Of a DNA stretch of 64,000 bases, positions 36,473 to 49,823 are shown piece by piece. The notes beneath the pieces are model-generated. The model was not told where the DNA came from. It ran no database searches and saw only the letters and a program-made list of their open reading frames with translations. Made by a program: the position numbers and the translations under genes. Every line of letters starts with the position of its first letter. Positions within the stretch are counted from its first letter, which is position 1. This DNA is from Clavelina lepadiformis (taxonomy: Eukaryota > Chordata > Ascidiacea > Aplousobranchia > Clavelinidae), in NCBI RefSeq assembly GCF_947623445.1, contig NC_135241.1, positions 8,620,501 through 8,684,500 on the forward strand. The letters are read 5' to 3'.

Positions 36473-39400
36473 ATGGTTAAATTAGTTGTTGTTATTATTT
36501 TTGCGGCTCTGGAAATTTCGCTGACCGCTGGGACAGGTTAGTGACTTAAACAATATCATGTTTTTTGAGGATTGATGTAATAACCTGCTGTGTCGACCAG
36601 AGCATCCCAACCAGGGAGAAGGTTAAGACAGAAAAAAACAAATGACATGACTGGTGAAAGCGATAAATACCGGTAGCAAGACATCGGGCTAAAGCTTCTA
36701 TATATAGTCAAGAATAGCAGTGTGTGGTATTACACAAACTTTAATAAAAGAGAACAATGACGATTACTAAAGCAATGTTACAAACAGCGTCTTTCAAAAC
36801 GACCAAAAAGTTTATCTTGGTTATTGTTTGGTGTCAGTTTTAGTTTTTTGAAAAGTTATTCGTTTATTGTTCTTTTCAAGAATAATCTTAAATTCACCCA
36901 GCTTGGTTTCCTATTACAAAATAGAAAAATAAGTCATTAGAATGATAGTTTTCTTATTTTTGGCATTGGCTGGTTAATATGAATCACCGCATCACATGAA
37001 TTGTATGTAAGTAGACTCCGATTTGTTGCTATATGAGTAGGCTATCATATTTCATGAAAAGTACTTGCTCACAGTTGTCAAATAAATAGAATTTGGACGT
37101 TCGGGTATATAGAAAGTAAAAATAGCGGACGTAGTTTTCCTTAATTTGCCACTTCGAGAAAGGAACCGTTCCTCGATTAAAATAAGTCCATAATTCGCTT
37201 GTCACCAAAAACGACAATAGAACGGAGTTGTTTTACATTTCACATAAAGCCGTAGGGCAAATTTTGTATAGTTTTTTATTTTATTTACTTATTCCATCCC
37301 AGAATTGGTTCGATCAGATAACGTGAGAAAATAGCAGAAGGTTGGCATTACAGTATAATCGAAGACAATTTTTATTGTATAGTGGCAACTTGGATCAATG
37401 ATATTTAATATCTAGTACACACTGCATTGAAACTGTCAAGTCACTTCGAGATGTGTTTTTTTTCTGTAAGACAAAAATGGAATCGCATACACAGAGGGCC
37501 TGTATACATATGTCCTACAAGCGATACATTTATGTCCATGCGGCACAAAACTATACGCGATTTCTATACATCCTTATTGAAATTTTCATACAAGTCAAAT
37601 TAGTCGTAATGCTTTCATTCAAAACGCATGTGTAATTACTCATTTTGAGGTTTTGAAAGTTTGATGTAACAACCCTATTTGTCGCAGATCGTTCCTGCAG
37701 AGCCTTGCTTCGCCTTCCAAATGGGCAAATAGACTGTACTTCACAATCTAGACATACTAGCCGCTGTTTTCTTTCTTGCAATGTGAGTTTATAGGTATAA
37801 GTTATTTAGATTATTTTATAAAATGGGACTTCACTTAAATACTACACTTCTATTCAGACCGAATACCGACTGCGTGCGGATTCAGAAGCCATATATTGTC
37901 GGGATGGGACCTGGCTCTTATATCCTAGTTTGAGAGAATTTCATTTCAACGCGTCATGCAATCAAGGTACGAATGCACATCATTCGAACTTATACTGTTA
38001 GTTTATTTAATTGTCTTTAAAGTGAGTTTGTTGTTCACAAGTGATTGTCAAAATGTCTTTACCATATGCGTTTTACAACTACCGCAACTTTAACAGTCAC
38101 AAGCCGAAGCTTTGGAGGAAGTACGCAGCGCAAGTGCGACGATAAAAAGTGTAAACACGCATATCGTGGTATATCAAAGAAGAGGTGTGAGGAGGCAAAA
38201 TGCTGCTGGGATACGAAAGACCTTAAAAATCCTTGCAAAGAGGGTAAAATTAATTGCTGTTAAACGGCAGTTTACAATGTTTTATACAAAGTGATCATAA
38301 CTGGTTAGCTAAAGAGATTATTCTGACTCGATCTAACTTGGAATGTTTGTGTTTGCAGAATATCGACAGCTTTGTGAAGGATCTTACAAAGGATTTTCCA
38401 TCATCAGATGCTTGCATGCAGAAAATTGCATTTACGACACATCTGACGGGAAATGTTACCAAGGTGCGTATTGATTAGGACCACATAAAAAACATTATGT
38501 GATGCAAAATATTATGTCCATTTTTATTTTAAAAAGATTGATAACACCTCGAAATAGACTAACAAAATTTGACAAAGTTAAGTAATTTAGTAATGGCAAA
38601 CTTTTTACTAAACTATCAAAACTTATAGTTCGGGAACAAGATATTTTGAGCCTTTCTTCTACTCTAACTAACGGAGGAGGAAGCAGTCAGATCAACAGTG
38701 GAAGAACCTTGACGCTCACCGAAAACACAGCATCAAGAAATAGTATTATATGCACGTTGTCATAATCATATGGGAATATCATATGCACAAAATAATATGT
38801 CTGCAAAAATTATACGATGTAGCACAAGCAGCAGAAAGTAAAAATGACCAGAAAAACTTACAACTGCATTATAGACATTCTTAAACGACTGAATTCTTTT
38901 GTAGTACCGACCTCATGCTCACCTTTGCCGCCAGTGGCGAATTCTCGCGCACGCTGCCGAACTGAAAACTCATGCAACGTCTTTTGTTCACCTGGACATC
39001 ATCTTGTTGGAAAATCCTCGTACACTTGTGCTAATGGTGCTTGGAACCCTGAGCCAAACTGGGTTTGCAGAGGTGCGCGAATATATGATGTCTTGTATAT
39101 GATAGGCTTGTACTGTAAAACGATTAGCTGGCTTTTAATTGAGTAAGTTGTTTCAGAAATTAGATGCCCGATGCTGGATGAAGATATCCTTACTGAAAAC
39201 CACAACGTACCTGCAAATGCGGCATTGACTTGCACGAAGGAGTGGAATTTTAATTCTACTTGCAGCATTGTCTGCCCCCCAGGCTATGAGAGTATAGGTG
39301 ATGAAAGCGTACGCTGCCATAGTGACGCGAAATGGAGAGGTGGACGATTTCGCTGTGTTGGTGAGTTTCTTTATTGTAGTATGAAGTACAGAAATACATG

Positions 39401-41930
39401 TCCATATGATATAAAGGATTTATGACGTAATAACCTCTCAATACTCGATGCAGTCAGCAACGTGGCTGTGCACATATAAACTATTGCAAATGCACATTAG
39501 TTTTCAATTAAGTTTTTGTATTGGATAAACGTTGCTGACTGCCAACTGTAACTGTTCACCTTACTTTTTCTGTACTTGCATTTACTTACAGAAGTACCGA
39601 AATGTCGATCTATGCAACAGCAGTGGCCGTCTGTGGACTGGAATGTATTGCAATATAAGTGCACTATCGCCGAATTCCAAGTAAACACAACATGCGAATA
39701 TACATGCCCAAGGAATTATGAACTCATTGGGGAAAGAACAACAAGTTGCCTGGATGAAGAAAATCCCTTTTGGTCGACAGCACCCCCTACATGCCAACGT
39801 AAGTAGCTTTATTTCAAAGCTATGGCCGCTATTTACATGAATATCGAATTTTGTTAACGGGATGGGGTTTTGTTATCAAGGTTAAAAAAAATATGATTTG
39901 AAAAGCAAAAAATTTCACAGGTCTTTGTGATTCAAACATTGACCTTTCCACGGGAGACATCATAGGCAGCACAGACAACTTTCGTATAGTAGGACCAATA
40001 AGAAATGGTGGACGTGGAAAATGCAGGCGACAAGGATTAATAGAAATTAACTTCGCCAATCTGAAGGTATTTTAAGTGCGATATTTACTTTTAGTTTAAA
40101 ACGCATGCCGGAGCGCATCGGGAAAACATGAAATATTTTCTTTCATTAACTGTAATTGTAGAATTGCAAAATTATGGCAGAAATAAATCTAAACCTGTTT
40201 CAGAGTTTTGCATTGACGTTCCTTTATGACCGGCCTAGTTCGTACCACGTTGATCTCGGATATCCAAATTACAATTCATTATATACCGGCATATTTAATT
40301 CATTATACGGGTAAATATTTAATATTTTCTTGAAATTGTAGATTTTATCTACATATTTTTTTTGTTTTTTGAACTTTTGTGCATGACATTGATTAAGGTT
40401 AACACTTTTCAGTACTTGCCTCCAAAACGAAACGATTATCACCAGCCGCATTTGACATATAATGCTAGACATAACCAGAGGCGATTTGTTAGTCATGCCA
40501 AGTCTTCCTATACGTACCAGAAACTTTAACAAATGATTTAGAAATTCCTTATGTAAACAGTAAAGTAAGAAAGAAGCTATATGCAAATATACTTCATTTT
40601 CGACAATTATCTCTATCCTGCAAGTTAATATAACGGCTATAAAATTTGAAATAAACAAACTTAGTCACGTGATAGTTGACAAAAATAGGCTACTGGCTTT
40701 TCTAGGAAACACCGCAATACACCTACCCGGAAAAAATGCCGCCACAGAAAATATAGCAGGCCAAAAATAGAAACTTATCAATAATTTCAAAAGTTTTGGA
40801 TAAGTTTGAAAGTTTGGGTTGTTCTGGGCAATTGTATTGAAAACGATTGAAATTTTATCAAAAAGTTTTATCTAGATTCTTATTAAGGAGTTTCGATTAT
40901 TCCGATGTTAAGATTAATGGTAAATACCTAAATCTAAATCCTAATCCTTTTCTATCGTATCGTCTACTTTTCATCATTGTCTGTGGGAGAACAAAAAATA
41001 CAATGCAAACCATTAGAACATTATATTGTGATCAAATAATATAACATTTTTATCAAGTTGTCACAAATAACTTGCAAAAGTTGTCGAAATAACATTTAAG
41101 CATAAGTGGGCAGTACCGCGGTACTTTTTCAGTACCAATACCTTTGGTACTTTTGAAACCAAGTACCGAATCTCTGTACTTTTTTCAAGAAATTTCAGTC
41201 GGTCCCGGTACTCGGTACTTTTTACGTGATAATTTAAAAAATTTAACAAGTATGTTTTCAAAAATACATGTTAATTAATCCTTAATACTAATTTTCGCAT
41301 CTGTTGATCTTTTTTAATCTAGAAATGTCAAGTAAAATTGCAAGCAATTAACGTCACATATGTTTTGACCTGGAGTAACCTTTACCGAGGGCATAGTAGC
41401 GGCAAACATTATATTTGCAGCAGCACCTTTTACACAAAAAGTACCGGTACCGAGTACCGAACTATTTTTGTAAAATAGTACTAAATACCGGAACCGTCGG
41501 TATATTTTTTACCAAGTACCGGTACCGTTACCGACGGTACTTTCGAAGTGCCGACTGCCCACCTCCGCATTTAAGCTGTATCATATAGTTTCGAGATAAG
41601 AAACAGTCTAGAATCTATATTATGACTTAAACATTATGTTATTAAACAATAACTTTTCTCTACAGAAACCAATACAGGACAGGACAAAGGAACGTGTTTG
41701 GTTTTAGGCACAGTGTGAGGTTTTCTTTCAATGTAACGTCAGAAACCGTTGTATCATCTGTGAAACGTAGGAACAGCGAAACATGGTCCGAACTTGGCAG
41801 CATGAAGATAAAAAGCATGGACTCACACACAATACTTCAAGTTGGAATGAACAGAATGCGTTCGGAAATATGGCACAATAGTGGCAGAGGCCTATGCTCG
41901 GTTTGCCTGTGGTATTCGGAAGAAACGTAG
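36473..41930 (+). CDS. Secreted sushi/trefoil multidomain protein with unknown C-terminal domain
   Basis: Eleven exons join in phase to 538 residues: 36473-36536, 37688-37782, 37858-37966, 38097-38243, 38359-38463, 38905-39072, 39157-39360, 39592-39798, 39921-40066, 40204-40310, 41666-41930 (TAG). Residues 1-20 form a signal peptide (VVVIIFAALEISLTAG). Modules: sushi/CCP-like about 25-89; trefoil about 103-137 with six cysteines and the GIS…C…CCWD pattern; a degenerate trefoil-like unit 139-173 (YKGFSIIRC…C…C); sushi domains at about 178-230, 232-298 and 301-366; then a 170-residue C-terminal region (367-538) that looks beta-rich and that I cannot assign. Most module exons are bounded by phase-1 introns, the classic exon-shuffling arrangement. 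No membrane anchor is seen. Sushi domains usually bind proteins or glycans, and trefoils bind glycans or mucins, so an extracellular binding role in mucosa, egg coat or innate defence is plausible but inferred. The tenth intron holds a hAT-like element. Confidence 0.88.
41102..41568. mobile_element. hAT-like MITE rich in GGTACC units, with perfect 8-bp duplication
   Basis: This 467-bp element lies in the tenth intron of the sushi/trefoil gene. Ends are ataagtgggcagt and, inverted, gcggaggtgggcagt; the core gtgggcagt is exact. Identical octamers atttaagc flank it (41094-41101 and 41569-41576). The interior contains many gtaccg/cggtac units on both arms (41110-41225 and 41435-41555), so the two arms could fold into a long imperfect hairpin. 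It has no coding capacity. Element and duplication are read directly from the sequence; the hAT superfamily is inferred from the 8-bp duplication. Confidence 0.88.
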
Positions 41931-44401
41931 ACCTAACTGGCAGCATAGTGCTATTTGCTTTCGTTGTATTTTGAGAAACTTTATCAGATTTAAATTACTT
42001 CGATGTAAAAACATTTTGAGCGTACCAGAATACAGTGTCATAAAACATCGACGTAGCTAAAGGTTATTGCTTTCGCTAGTATGATACCCGATCGGCGATT
42101 TACCAATGATCCGGACCCGAGGTGGTGTGTTTTATAACAGATTTGTATAGATTCGTATTATTGCAAAGTGTATTCGAGTAAGTGAACAGTAGTCAAAATA
42201 CGCTTGGTTAAAATCTGCTATTGTTTATTTACCATCTATAGATCTTTTTTAAGACATTGGTCAATCGAATGATTTACATTGCGTGCGCTGAAGAACAATA
42301 TTGAGCAAATCGCAACAAATTTCTTTCCAGTTTGGGCCTTAGGCTCTTATCAAAACACGTTTCATTCTCAATTCGTGGAAGTACATAAATACACAGTAGA
42401 ATAGTTTCATCATTTCCATGGCATATAGCGAACAGACCATTCCCAAATAACCAAATGCATACGGCTCTTTTACACAACAGCATTGCCTACTACCGTTGTA
42501 AAATTAGGATAGGTTATGTTTTGACATTCAATAGTTGTTTGATGGGCTGAGGGCCTAGCCCTAGACCATACCGACACTGAGTTTTTTTTTAAAACAAAAC
42601 CATTCACAATTCACATAAAAACAAGGCAGTGTTAATAAGTTGACATATTTACAGGTAAACATCGCAGTTATTAAGATTTGCGGGTTTCGTATCCTGTGCA
42701 TATAACAACAGGCCTCTAGGCGTTGAAAAACACAACAGGTTAAGCGTGAAAACTACTGTCGTCTGCAAATGCTAAAACCTCGTTAGGCAGAGCAGATTAC
42801 CCTGTTGGAGTTAAATTTACTTCAGACTACTTTGTTCACTGCAATTCTTACTTTTTACTTTCCACATATTACAATAATTTCTACTCACAGCCAAACGTGT
42901 AAAAGTAGGCTAATTGAGAAGATATTAGTGGCACTTGATCATTCGTGAATGGCCTGCCTTCTGGAGTTAAAAAATTTGACTTTACTTAAACTATGACGTA
43001 ACTGCTGGAAATCTTTTCAGTTTGAAATGTGTAACACCTCGTCCGTAAAGTATTAGCAGTTCACGAAACAGCCGTTATCCTTGTAGCTCAAATTGCCCAA
43101 ACTAGTGCACATCCTCTGGAAGTAAAACCAAGGCGTGAACCAAACACAATCTGAAAACATTCTCATTTAAGTGAAATGATTGCAGATGGTTTTGTGAATA
43201 TTTAATGGATGCCACTATTTCACCTAAAAATATCGTGCATTCAAACCTATTTTCACAGTTTCTTGTTAACCTTAAATGTTATAGCATAGTTACCTAAATC
43301 TATCTTCTAGTCTAAATCTAATTCCAATAAAACCTTAAATAGACTAACCGCCTATCTTTAGCAACAGGCTGCGTGACCTACACATGGTGAAACAGTCACT
43401 TCGATATTTAATTCCATCACACAGACAAATAACTAGCTGTAACTTCTTAAAAGATTTCTCAGGAAACTGCTAGGTGGAAACAAATGGTTGTCACTGCTCA
43501 AGTGAAAAAGGGTGACTGGGTAATTAGCACAAAATTCATGTCTTCAGTTTTATTCGAAAAAGCTGCAGAATGTAAAATAGCCTACATTCTATCCAAGAGC
43601 AAATACAGCCGTTGATGAGAAGATATCCCCTTGGTGTCGCTGAAGCATATCAATTTACAGAAAAATATCTGGCGCACACATCAGTGAAAATGAAAAAGTG
43701 CTTTTAAAGCAAGATTTTTCAAAAAACAGAAGTTAATACGATTACAATTTGCGACAACAATGTCGGTTAGCACCAAGTGCAAAAATAAAACACATTAAGG
43801 CAGAACAAACCAGTGTAGTGCTTTTGAACTTACAAGAAGAAAGCAAACCTAGCTACTAGTTGAAGGAATCAGTGGTCTACGACAAAAATAATACAGTCAT
43901 AACGATGTGATCACCAGCTTTTAAACCTACTTCTAAACACGATTGACAAGGCATCAGGAAGAACGTAGATGCTTCGTTAACACGGCAAACTAGCAAAACT
44001 TATGAACGCAACAATTTTAAATAGCAATAACACGATGGTTGTTTCATTAGCTTAAGCAAAGCGCTAATTGCGTTTAAATTAAAGCTGACAAAATCGTCTC
44101 AATACGTTTAAAACGACAACAATTGAGACAGAGCAAATCTAATCGAATCGAGCTTGAACAATGTACAGCTCAGAATTGTTACTTTGGAAGTTATCAATTA
44201 TCAAAAATGCTGGGGCACAATAGATACTGCACTCGGCAAGCGAAATGATGTACTACTTAAGAACAGCGTGTGAACCGTATTTAATACGTAGTGTTCAAGA
44301 AATAAATATGTTTTTAACAAACTTTTTTAAGTCTTGGCACTTATACGGGAAGTTGAATAATAAAAAAACGTTTTCTTAACATAAGTTGTTCGTCAGTGTT
44401 A
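41931..44401. other. Intergenic stretch with one interspersed repeat
   Basis: The two flanking genes converge here: the sushi/trefoil gene ends at 41930 and CBFB ends at 44402 from the other side. Apart from the unclassified repeat at 43255-43425, no feature was recognised. Open frame 42274-42483 (minus) has no motif. Confidence 0.5.
43255..43425 (+). repeat. Unclassified interspersed repeat, copy C
   Basis: It starts with ccttaaatgttatagcatag, passes through taaatctatcttctag and cgcctatctttagcaa, and ends with ggctgcgtgacctac followed by a gtgaaacagtcac tail. The same order of blocks is seen at 6050-6225 and, inverted, at 8060-8245. No terminal inverted repeat or flanking duplication was recognised. 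Confidence 0.6.
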
Positions 44402-47400
44402 TCAATGTAGCCGTGGACGCTTATCCAACTGACCGGCATTGCTACCACTGGCCGGATGCTTGTGGTTCTGCAAAATGAGAACACTTGTCAGCGTCAGCAT
44501 AACACAATACAAAATCGCAAGCAAGCATAAGGTCTTGTTTGTGGCCTGTATCAACGTGTTTAATGCTTAAGGCGGGAAAGATTAGATTTTGCGTGAACAT
44601 TTTCCGAGAAACGCATGATTCCAGTGAGTTGAAGACGTGGCTTTAAGCCAACGTTGTTTTTGAAAACGGCGCAAGATGCTGCACGGGAAGCGCAGCAGAC
44701 AGCAAGCGACAACCGCAGTACCACAGCAAGCGGTTTAGCGGTTTTCATAGATTCATTTTAAAATCACACGCTTACCATCGGCTTTTGTGAAGGAATCTTA
44801 TTGGCTTGCTGCTGAGAATTGCTAACTTGCTGAGCAGCTTCAACCTGCACAATAAGAGAGATGGTAATACTTTGTCCAACTAACTAACACCTTGTTAGAA
44901 TGGCTTCGAATTTGCAGAATTATGATGTCATTTTCATCATTCATTTCATCGATCGCACAATTAAAATAAACTGAATATGTACATATGGCGACGGAAGTAT
45001 GCTTATCGTCAAAACATACACTAAATAGAACCTAAATTGCTTGAAAGTTGTATTATTGTTAGGACTATATCGTATTCTAGTATATCACCAATGCGACAAT
45101 AGTAACAGTATACTTCCGGAAAACAAGACTCACACGTGCTCTTTCTTCATCAAATTCTAAGTGACCCATTCCATCAAGTCGATGCAAATTGACCCATCCT
45201 TTCCAACAAACACAAACGCCATTTAAAATAAACGGAGCCATTAAGTAGACCTGCAATTTAAGGTTGAAACTTTAATAATTAATGAATGCAACTGACTGAA
45301 AAAATGCACTTCAATCGTAGAATAACGTAACAATGTCAAACGCAGTGGTAACCTGCATGAAAAGGACAGCAAAATACAACCATTCAACTAATAATAATTA
45401 ATATTAAGCGTAAAACCAGGCAAGTTGCATTCAATGTTTACACGAACCCATGCGAATACGGAATATAGCAAATTAACCTTGGCCTTTAAGTTAAAACTTT
45501 TCAATCCTAAAATTATGCTGGAGCTTGAATCACCAAAAACGAAAAAAACAAATAACTTTTTGTGTGTCATTGTAAGTGGTTCTAGAATTGCAACCATACA
45601 AAATTGACATCTATACCCAATAACAACATATTAATTTTGATAAAATATTATAATCAGCCTTGCAGAAAAATACTTATAAATAAACCAGTAAAAAAGAGTT
45701 ACCACACAAGAAATTATGCCCATAGATGCAATAACATGGTAACCACCTATAGTACCGTATAACAGGAGTTATAACAATAAGTTATAACAGAAATGTAACC
45801 AACGATATTTCAGTTGTCCATGATCCCTTCAAGCGCTCAGAAATGATGTCAAAATACAGTATATTTTCTTATGGAATGATTCTTTGAAAACATTACGTTG
45901 ACCATTGATATGGAAAATGCAACTAAATCTTCAGCACAATGAAATACACTACGTCGACTTAACCTTAATGGTACAGTATACAGTTTTCAAGCCATATTGA
46001 GTAGGTGTAATATCACAATAAGAGATGTACTGATGCCAATGTTAAACATCGGAAAAAAAATATAACGACCACTTTACCAATGCATCGGTATGGTTCTTTT
46101 TTGTTGATGCATCAGTCGATGTTTTGTAAACCCTATGACTTCTTTCAGGAACTGCTTTTCCGCCCTTTATTAGCTCTCTTAACCAAGGACGTTTACACGT
46201 ATCGAAATAAAATGTCTTAAACGTTAAAGGAAAAATAACTACACATAATATGCATTTATTGCATAGGTCTACACATTACAGACTGTATCAAAGCAGCCTG
46301 TCACTCTAAACACGCGTTATTATCAGAGCGAATAGGGTTTTTCTTCGGTTTTGCTTTGGCAACCGTTAAGAAATTATAAAAAAAAGCGCAATCTATTAAA
46401 AATTAACCGGTAACCGCTAAATTTCTGTTTTAGTTGCAAAGAATGTAAATATTGAGAGACAATTGGATCTCCAAAAACACCTTAACAAAACGCTGTGCGG
46501 GTATGTATAAATACGGGTTTACAACGGTGGCAAGTTAGCTGTAAAGGTTTGGAAAAACATAAAAATCGTATACTACATAACGCAGCTCACAAGATAACCA
46601 CATCGCATTAAATGTTGCTGTCGGCGGATATATGGACACCGGGAACATTGGTAAAAAACCAGCATCGGTACATCTCTGATCATGATTAATTTGATATTTG
46701 TATAAATATTAAACATTTGTATTAATAAACATAAGGGCTTATTCTACAAAACGTTTTCTTAAATAATCTGTAAATTTTTAGTTTCACTAGACCTTTTATT
46801 ACAAAAATCTTTGTTAATATGGTAGATTGTCTTGTGACCAGGTCATACATATGCAACAGGCAACCCGCTGGCCCTCGGCGAAACTGCAGAATTGAGAGTG
46901 CACTCAAAAGATTTTTTGTCCAAATCTGATTTCACACCACCAACACTAGTAGGCTAAGACCACTTTCTTGCTCTTAGGTAAAGTGAGGTCTTTTGATCTT
47001 TACATTACCTTGCTTTTGAACAAGAATAATTTTTGTACTTTGGAAGAAAAGACCAAAATGCAATGGCTTCTTTTTTGTAAGCAAGGAAGGAAAAGATCAA
47101 AAGGTAGCATTTTCTCAATGAACTAGTTTTCATCAGATTATATATTTTTCATACTGAAGTGGGTAGTGTAGTGTCTAGGGGTGGTACCATTAGGCCATGT
47201 TCCCCATCAGAAAGCGATTTTTTGGGCCAAAAGTGACATTATGTCTTCATCCTTTTCGTTTATCGTATTTGCTTGTTTATGCCCCTTCTTATCGGCTATA
47301 AGCCTATAATCTGCAGGAAAACATATACAGCGTTTCAAATTGTTGTAGTCATTGTAACAATTTGTTTAATACAAAGTTTAAAACTGAACACCATAAATTG

Positions 47401-49823
47401 CCAGATATTGTGCATATATTTATGAGAATACATTTCATATCCAGGTGTTTTGAAAGGGCTTTTAAGGTACATAAAAATTCTTTGCGCAATATGGATGGGA
47501 TTAACAAATGCAAGAATTTTAAATCCATTTTTTTAAAACTTCGGCTCCTATTTAGTGCAATTCTAAATAAGCCTTTAACTGACTTTTATTATTGTTCCAA
47601 TGTTTGAAAGTGGCCCACCAACAAAAGAGTTGCACTCCTCTGGACCAGGTTATCAGTTGGCATTAACATTTTCGATTTCATTATCTAAAGCTTCCTATGT
47701 GGTCTAGTCAAGGATTCTGTGTGGTTCTTTAATAACTACCCACAGAATAACCTCAACAACCTATCACCAACCATGAAACAATCAACGCTACTAATGAAAA
47801 TAACTGACAATGTACAGGGAAAGCTCGTTAATTCAATCTCGCTTTACTTAAAATTAAAGATATTTTATCAACCTTTGAAAAACGCATATTTAAATGCAGG
47901 TAAACAACCACTAACTCAATCTCTCTTTAACACAAAAATTACTTTACTCGTTTTTGAAATTATTAACTAATAATGTCAAAATAATAATGACTGGGCATTA
48001 TATGACTAGTAATTGGTGGTGTCCTGGAAAATTTGCTCTAGTCAATTGTAAAATAATAAGATCAAAATTTACTCTCTTTAAGGCATGTAAAACAGTGTGA
48101 CTCAACGTATTTTTCCTATTCTTCCCTTGCTAACCCCAAATGTTTTCATCCTCTAACACAACTTTGCACTAACACATAGTATTGAACATATTGTGATGTC
48201 ATAATGAAAGGTGGAAGTTATTTGGGCTCAAAACTTGGACAAAGGATAATACACCTGACAAAAAATTGAATTGAATTTACATAGCCTGTTCGAGAATAAA
48301 ATCACAGTTTGAGTAAGTGCTTCAACCGATAAATAACGTAAATGTATATAAATTTATGAGTAATACTACACTGGCGCAGAAGCAATCAACCGAAAACCAA
48401 ATTTACTAAATTCCTCCTCTGACCAAATTTCCTTCCCACTGATCTAGGTTCCTTCCTTGGTGAGCCAGTGGCTCCCATTGAAAATGACTGACTTAGGCCG
48501 AACTGGACTGGTTTAAGTTGATGTAAGGTACAGTTGTAAAAAATATTTCATTAAAAACTGTGCGAAGCACCAGTATGCTTGTTGTGAATCTGAAATTTTT
48601 ACATTTCTTTTGTTAAACGTACTGTATTACTTTTAAACTATCATTTTGTGCATTAGTATTTCATATTTGAAAGTCTTTCGCTTAACAATAACTTTCGAAA
48701 CATGATGGGGAAGATAATTTAATACAATACCGAATATGATTGAAATCGGTGTGAGATCAAAGGCAGACACCTAATAATAGATTAGGATGTTTAAATGGAA
48801 GGGCATTAAAAAGATGCCTATGCTGAACGATTCTTTCCCACAAAGCATCGACTATAACCAGGGCTCGTTTCTTTGTTATATGGCATTAATTTTATCTTAG
48901 ATACTTTAAACTTTGGAAAATTTGGTTGCTCACTTTCTTTTAGTATTGAGTAAACAAGCTTTTACTTGTGTACTTCAAGGGATCATTCTGAGCCAAAGTG
49001 AGGAAAGCACATATCCATGAATTAACACACCATACACAGATGCTGCCGATAAAAGTCTTTAACATTCATGCAACAGCCGCACTCCCTTTGCATTCCTGGT
49101 TGTTAATACAACTCTTCCAACTCCCATACTTTTTATAATTTTCATTTTGACTCTCTCCACAGAACACAAACAATATTGCTCATGATGACATCATCTATGA
49201 AATTATGATGTTATCACCCAATTCTTGAAGTTGCTAAGGTCCAACTACCCTCAATAAACTTAGTAACCACTGGCAAAATTGGCTATTATAAATTAGAATT
49301 ATCTGATCCATTAAATCCAACACTACCAACCTTTCCTTGTTCCTGTTCAAAATTGACATATTCTTTTGGAGGAGATGCTCCTTGTATGTTATCTACAGTC
49401 CAAGGGAAAAAGTGTAGCGTAAAGTTTGTTCCTGAGTTCACAAAGGCCTTAAAAAATAGATGTGAAGGATTTTTTCTCTGTATCAAATGAGTAAATCAAA
49501 TACAGTGTATAATCGTGGTATAATTTACAATTTCTGCTCTGCCAGCTTGACAACTGTTTTGAAAACGCAATCGCCGTTCTTCAGTACCTCTATCGCGGAA
49601 TCCTGTGTACTTGACCTGAAAGTATTTGAAATTGCCTATTAGCTACAAATGGAATTCTTAACAGGTGCAAGAGTTATTTTCAGCACCAATGCCTTCATTT
49701 CAACACATACATACAATATAGGTACTAAGAACAAGCAGATTATACCTCGGAATCACGACTCAGGCGTCGAAATAACTCATTTGTGTCATACAAATTACGC
49801 TGATCTGAAACCACTCTAGGCAT
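44402..49823 (-). CDS. CBFB: Core-binding factor beta (CBF-beta, RUNX partner)
   Basis: CBF-beta does not bind DNA itself; it dimerises with the Runt domain of RUNX factors and raises their DNA affinity. Exons 49746-49823 (ATG), 49529-49615, 49331-49447, 45134-45250, 44776-44844 and 44402-44467 (TGA) all join in phase 0 to 177 residues, against about 182-187 in vertebrates. Sequence identity is high: MPRVVSDQR, ELFRRLSRDSE, VKYTGFRDR, EERRLRFQNSC, GRAEI, FVNSGTNFTLHFFP, KEYVNFEQEQGKVYLMAPF, LNGVCVCWKGWVNLHRLDG, MGHLEFDEERA. The C-terminal tail diverges from vertebrates, is Gln/Ser-rich and ends in DKRPRLH. Intron 3 is 4 kb, the largest in the gene, and holds a hAT-like element at 46021-46677. 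The acceptor-like ttgctgaag directly abuts the ATG, suggesting an upstream leader exon or trans-splicing. Confidence 0.96.
46021..46677. mobile_element. hAT-like element in CBFB intron 3
   Basis: Ends agagatgtactgatgc and gcatcggtacatctct are inverted copies with one mismatch across 16 bases. A second gcatcggtat block near 46083 and catcagtcgatg near 46110 repeat the terminal theme. A clean 8-bp duplication was not found: the flanks atcacaata and gatcatga resemble each other only loosely. The size is 657 bp and no transposase is seen. Superfamily is inferred from terminus style. Confidence 0.65.
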
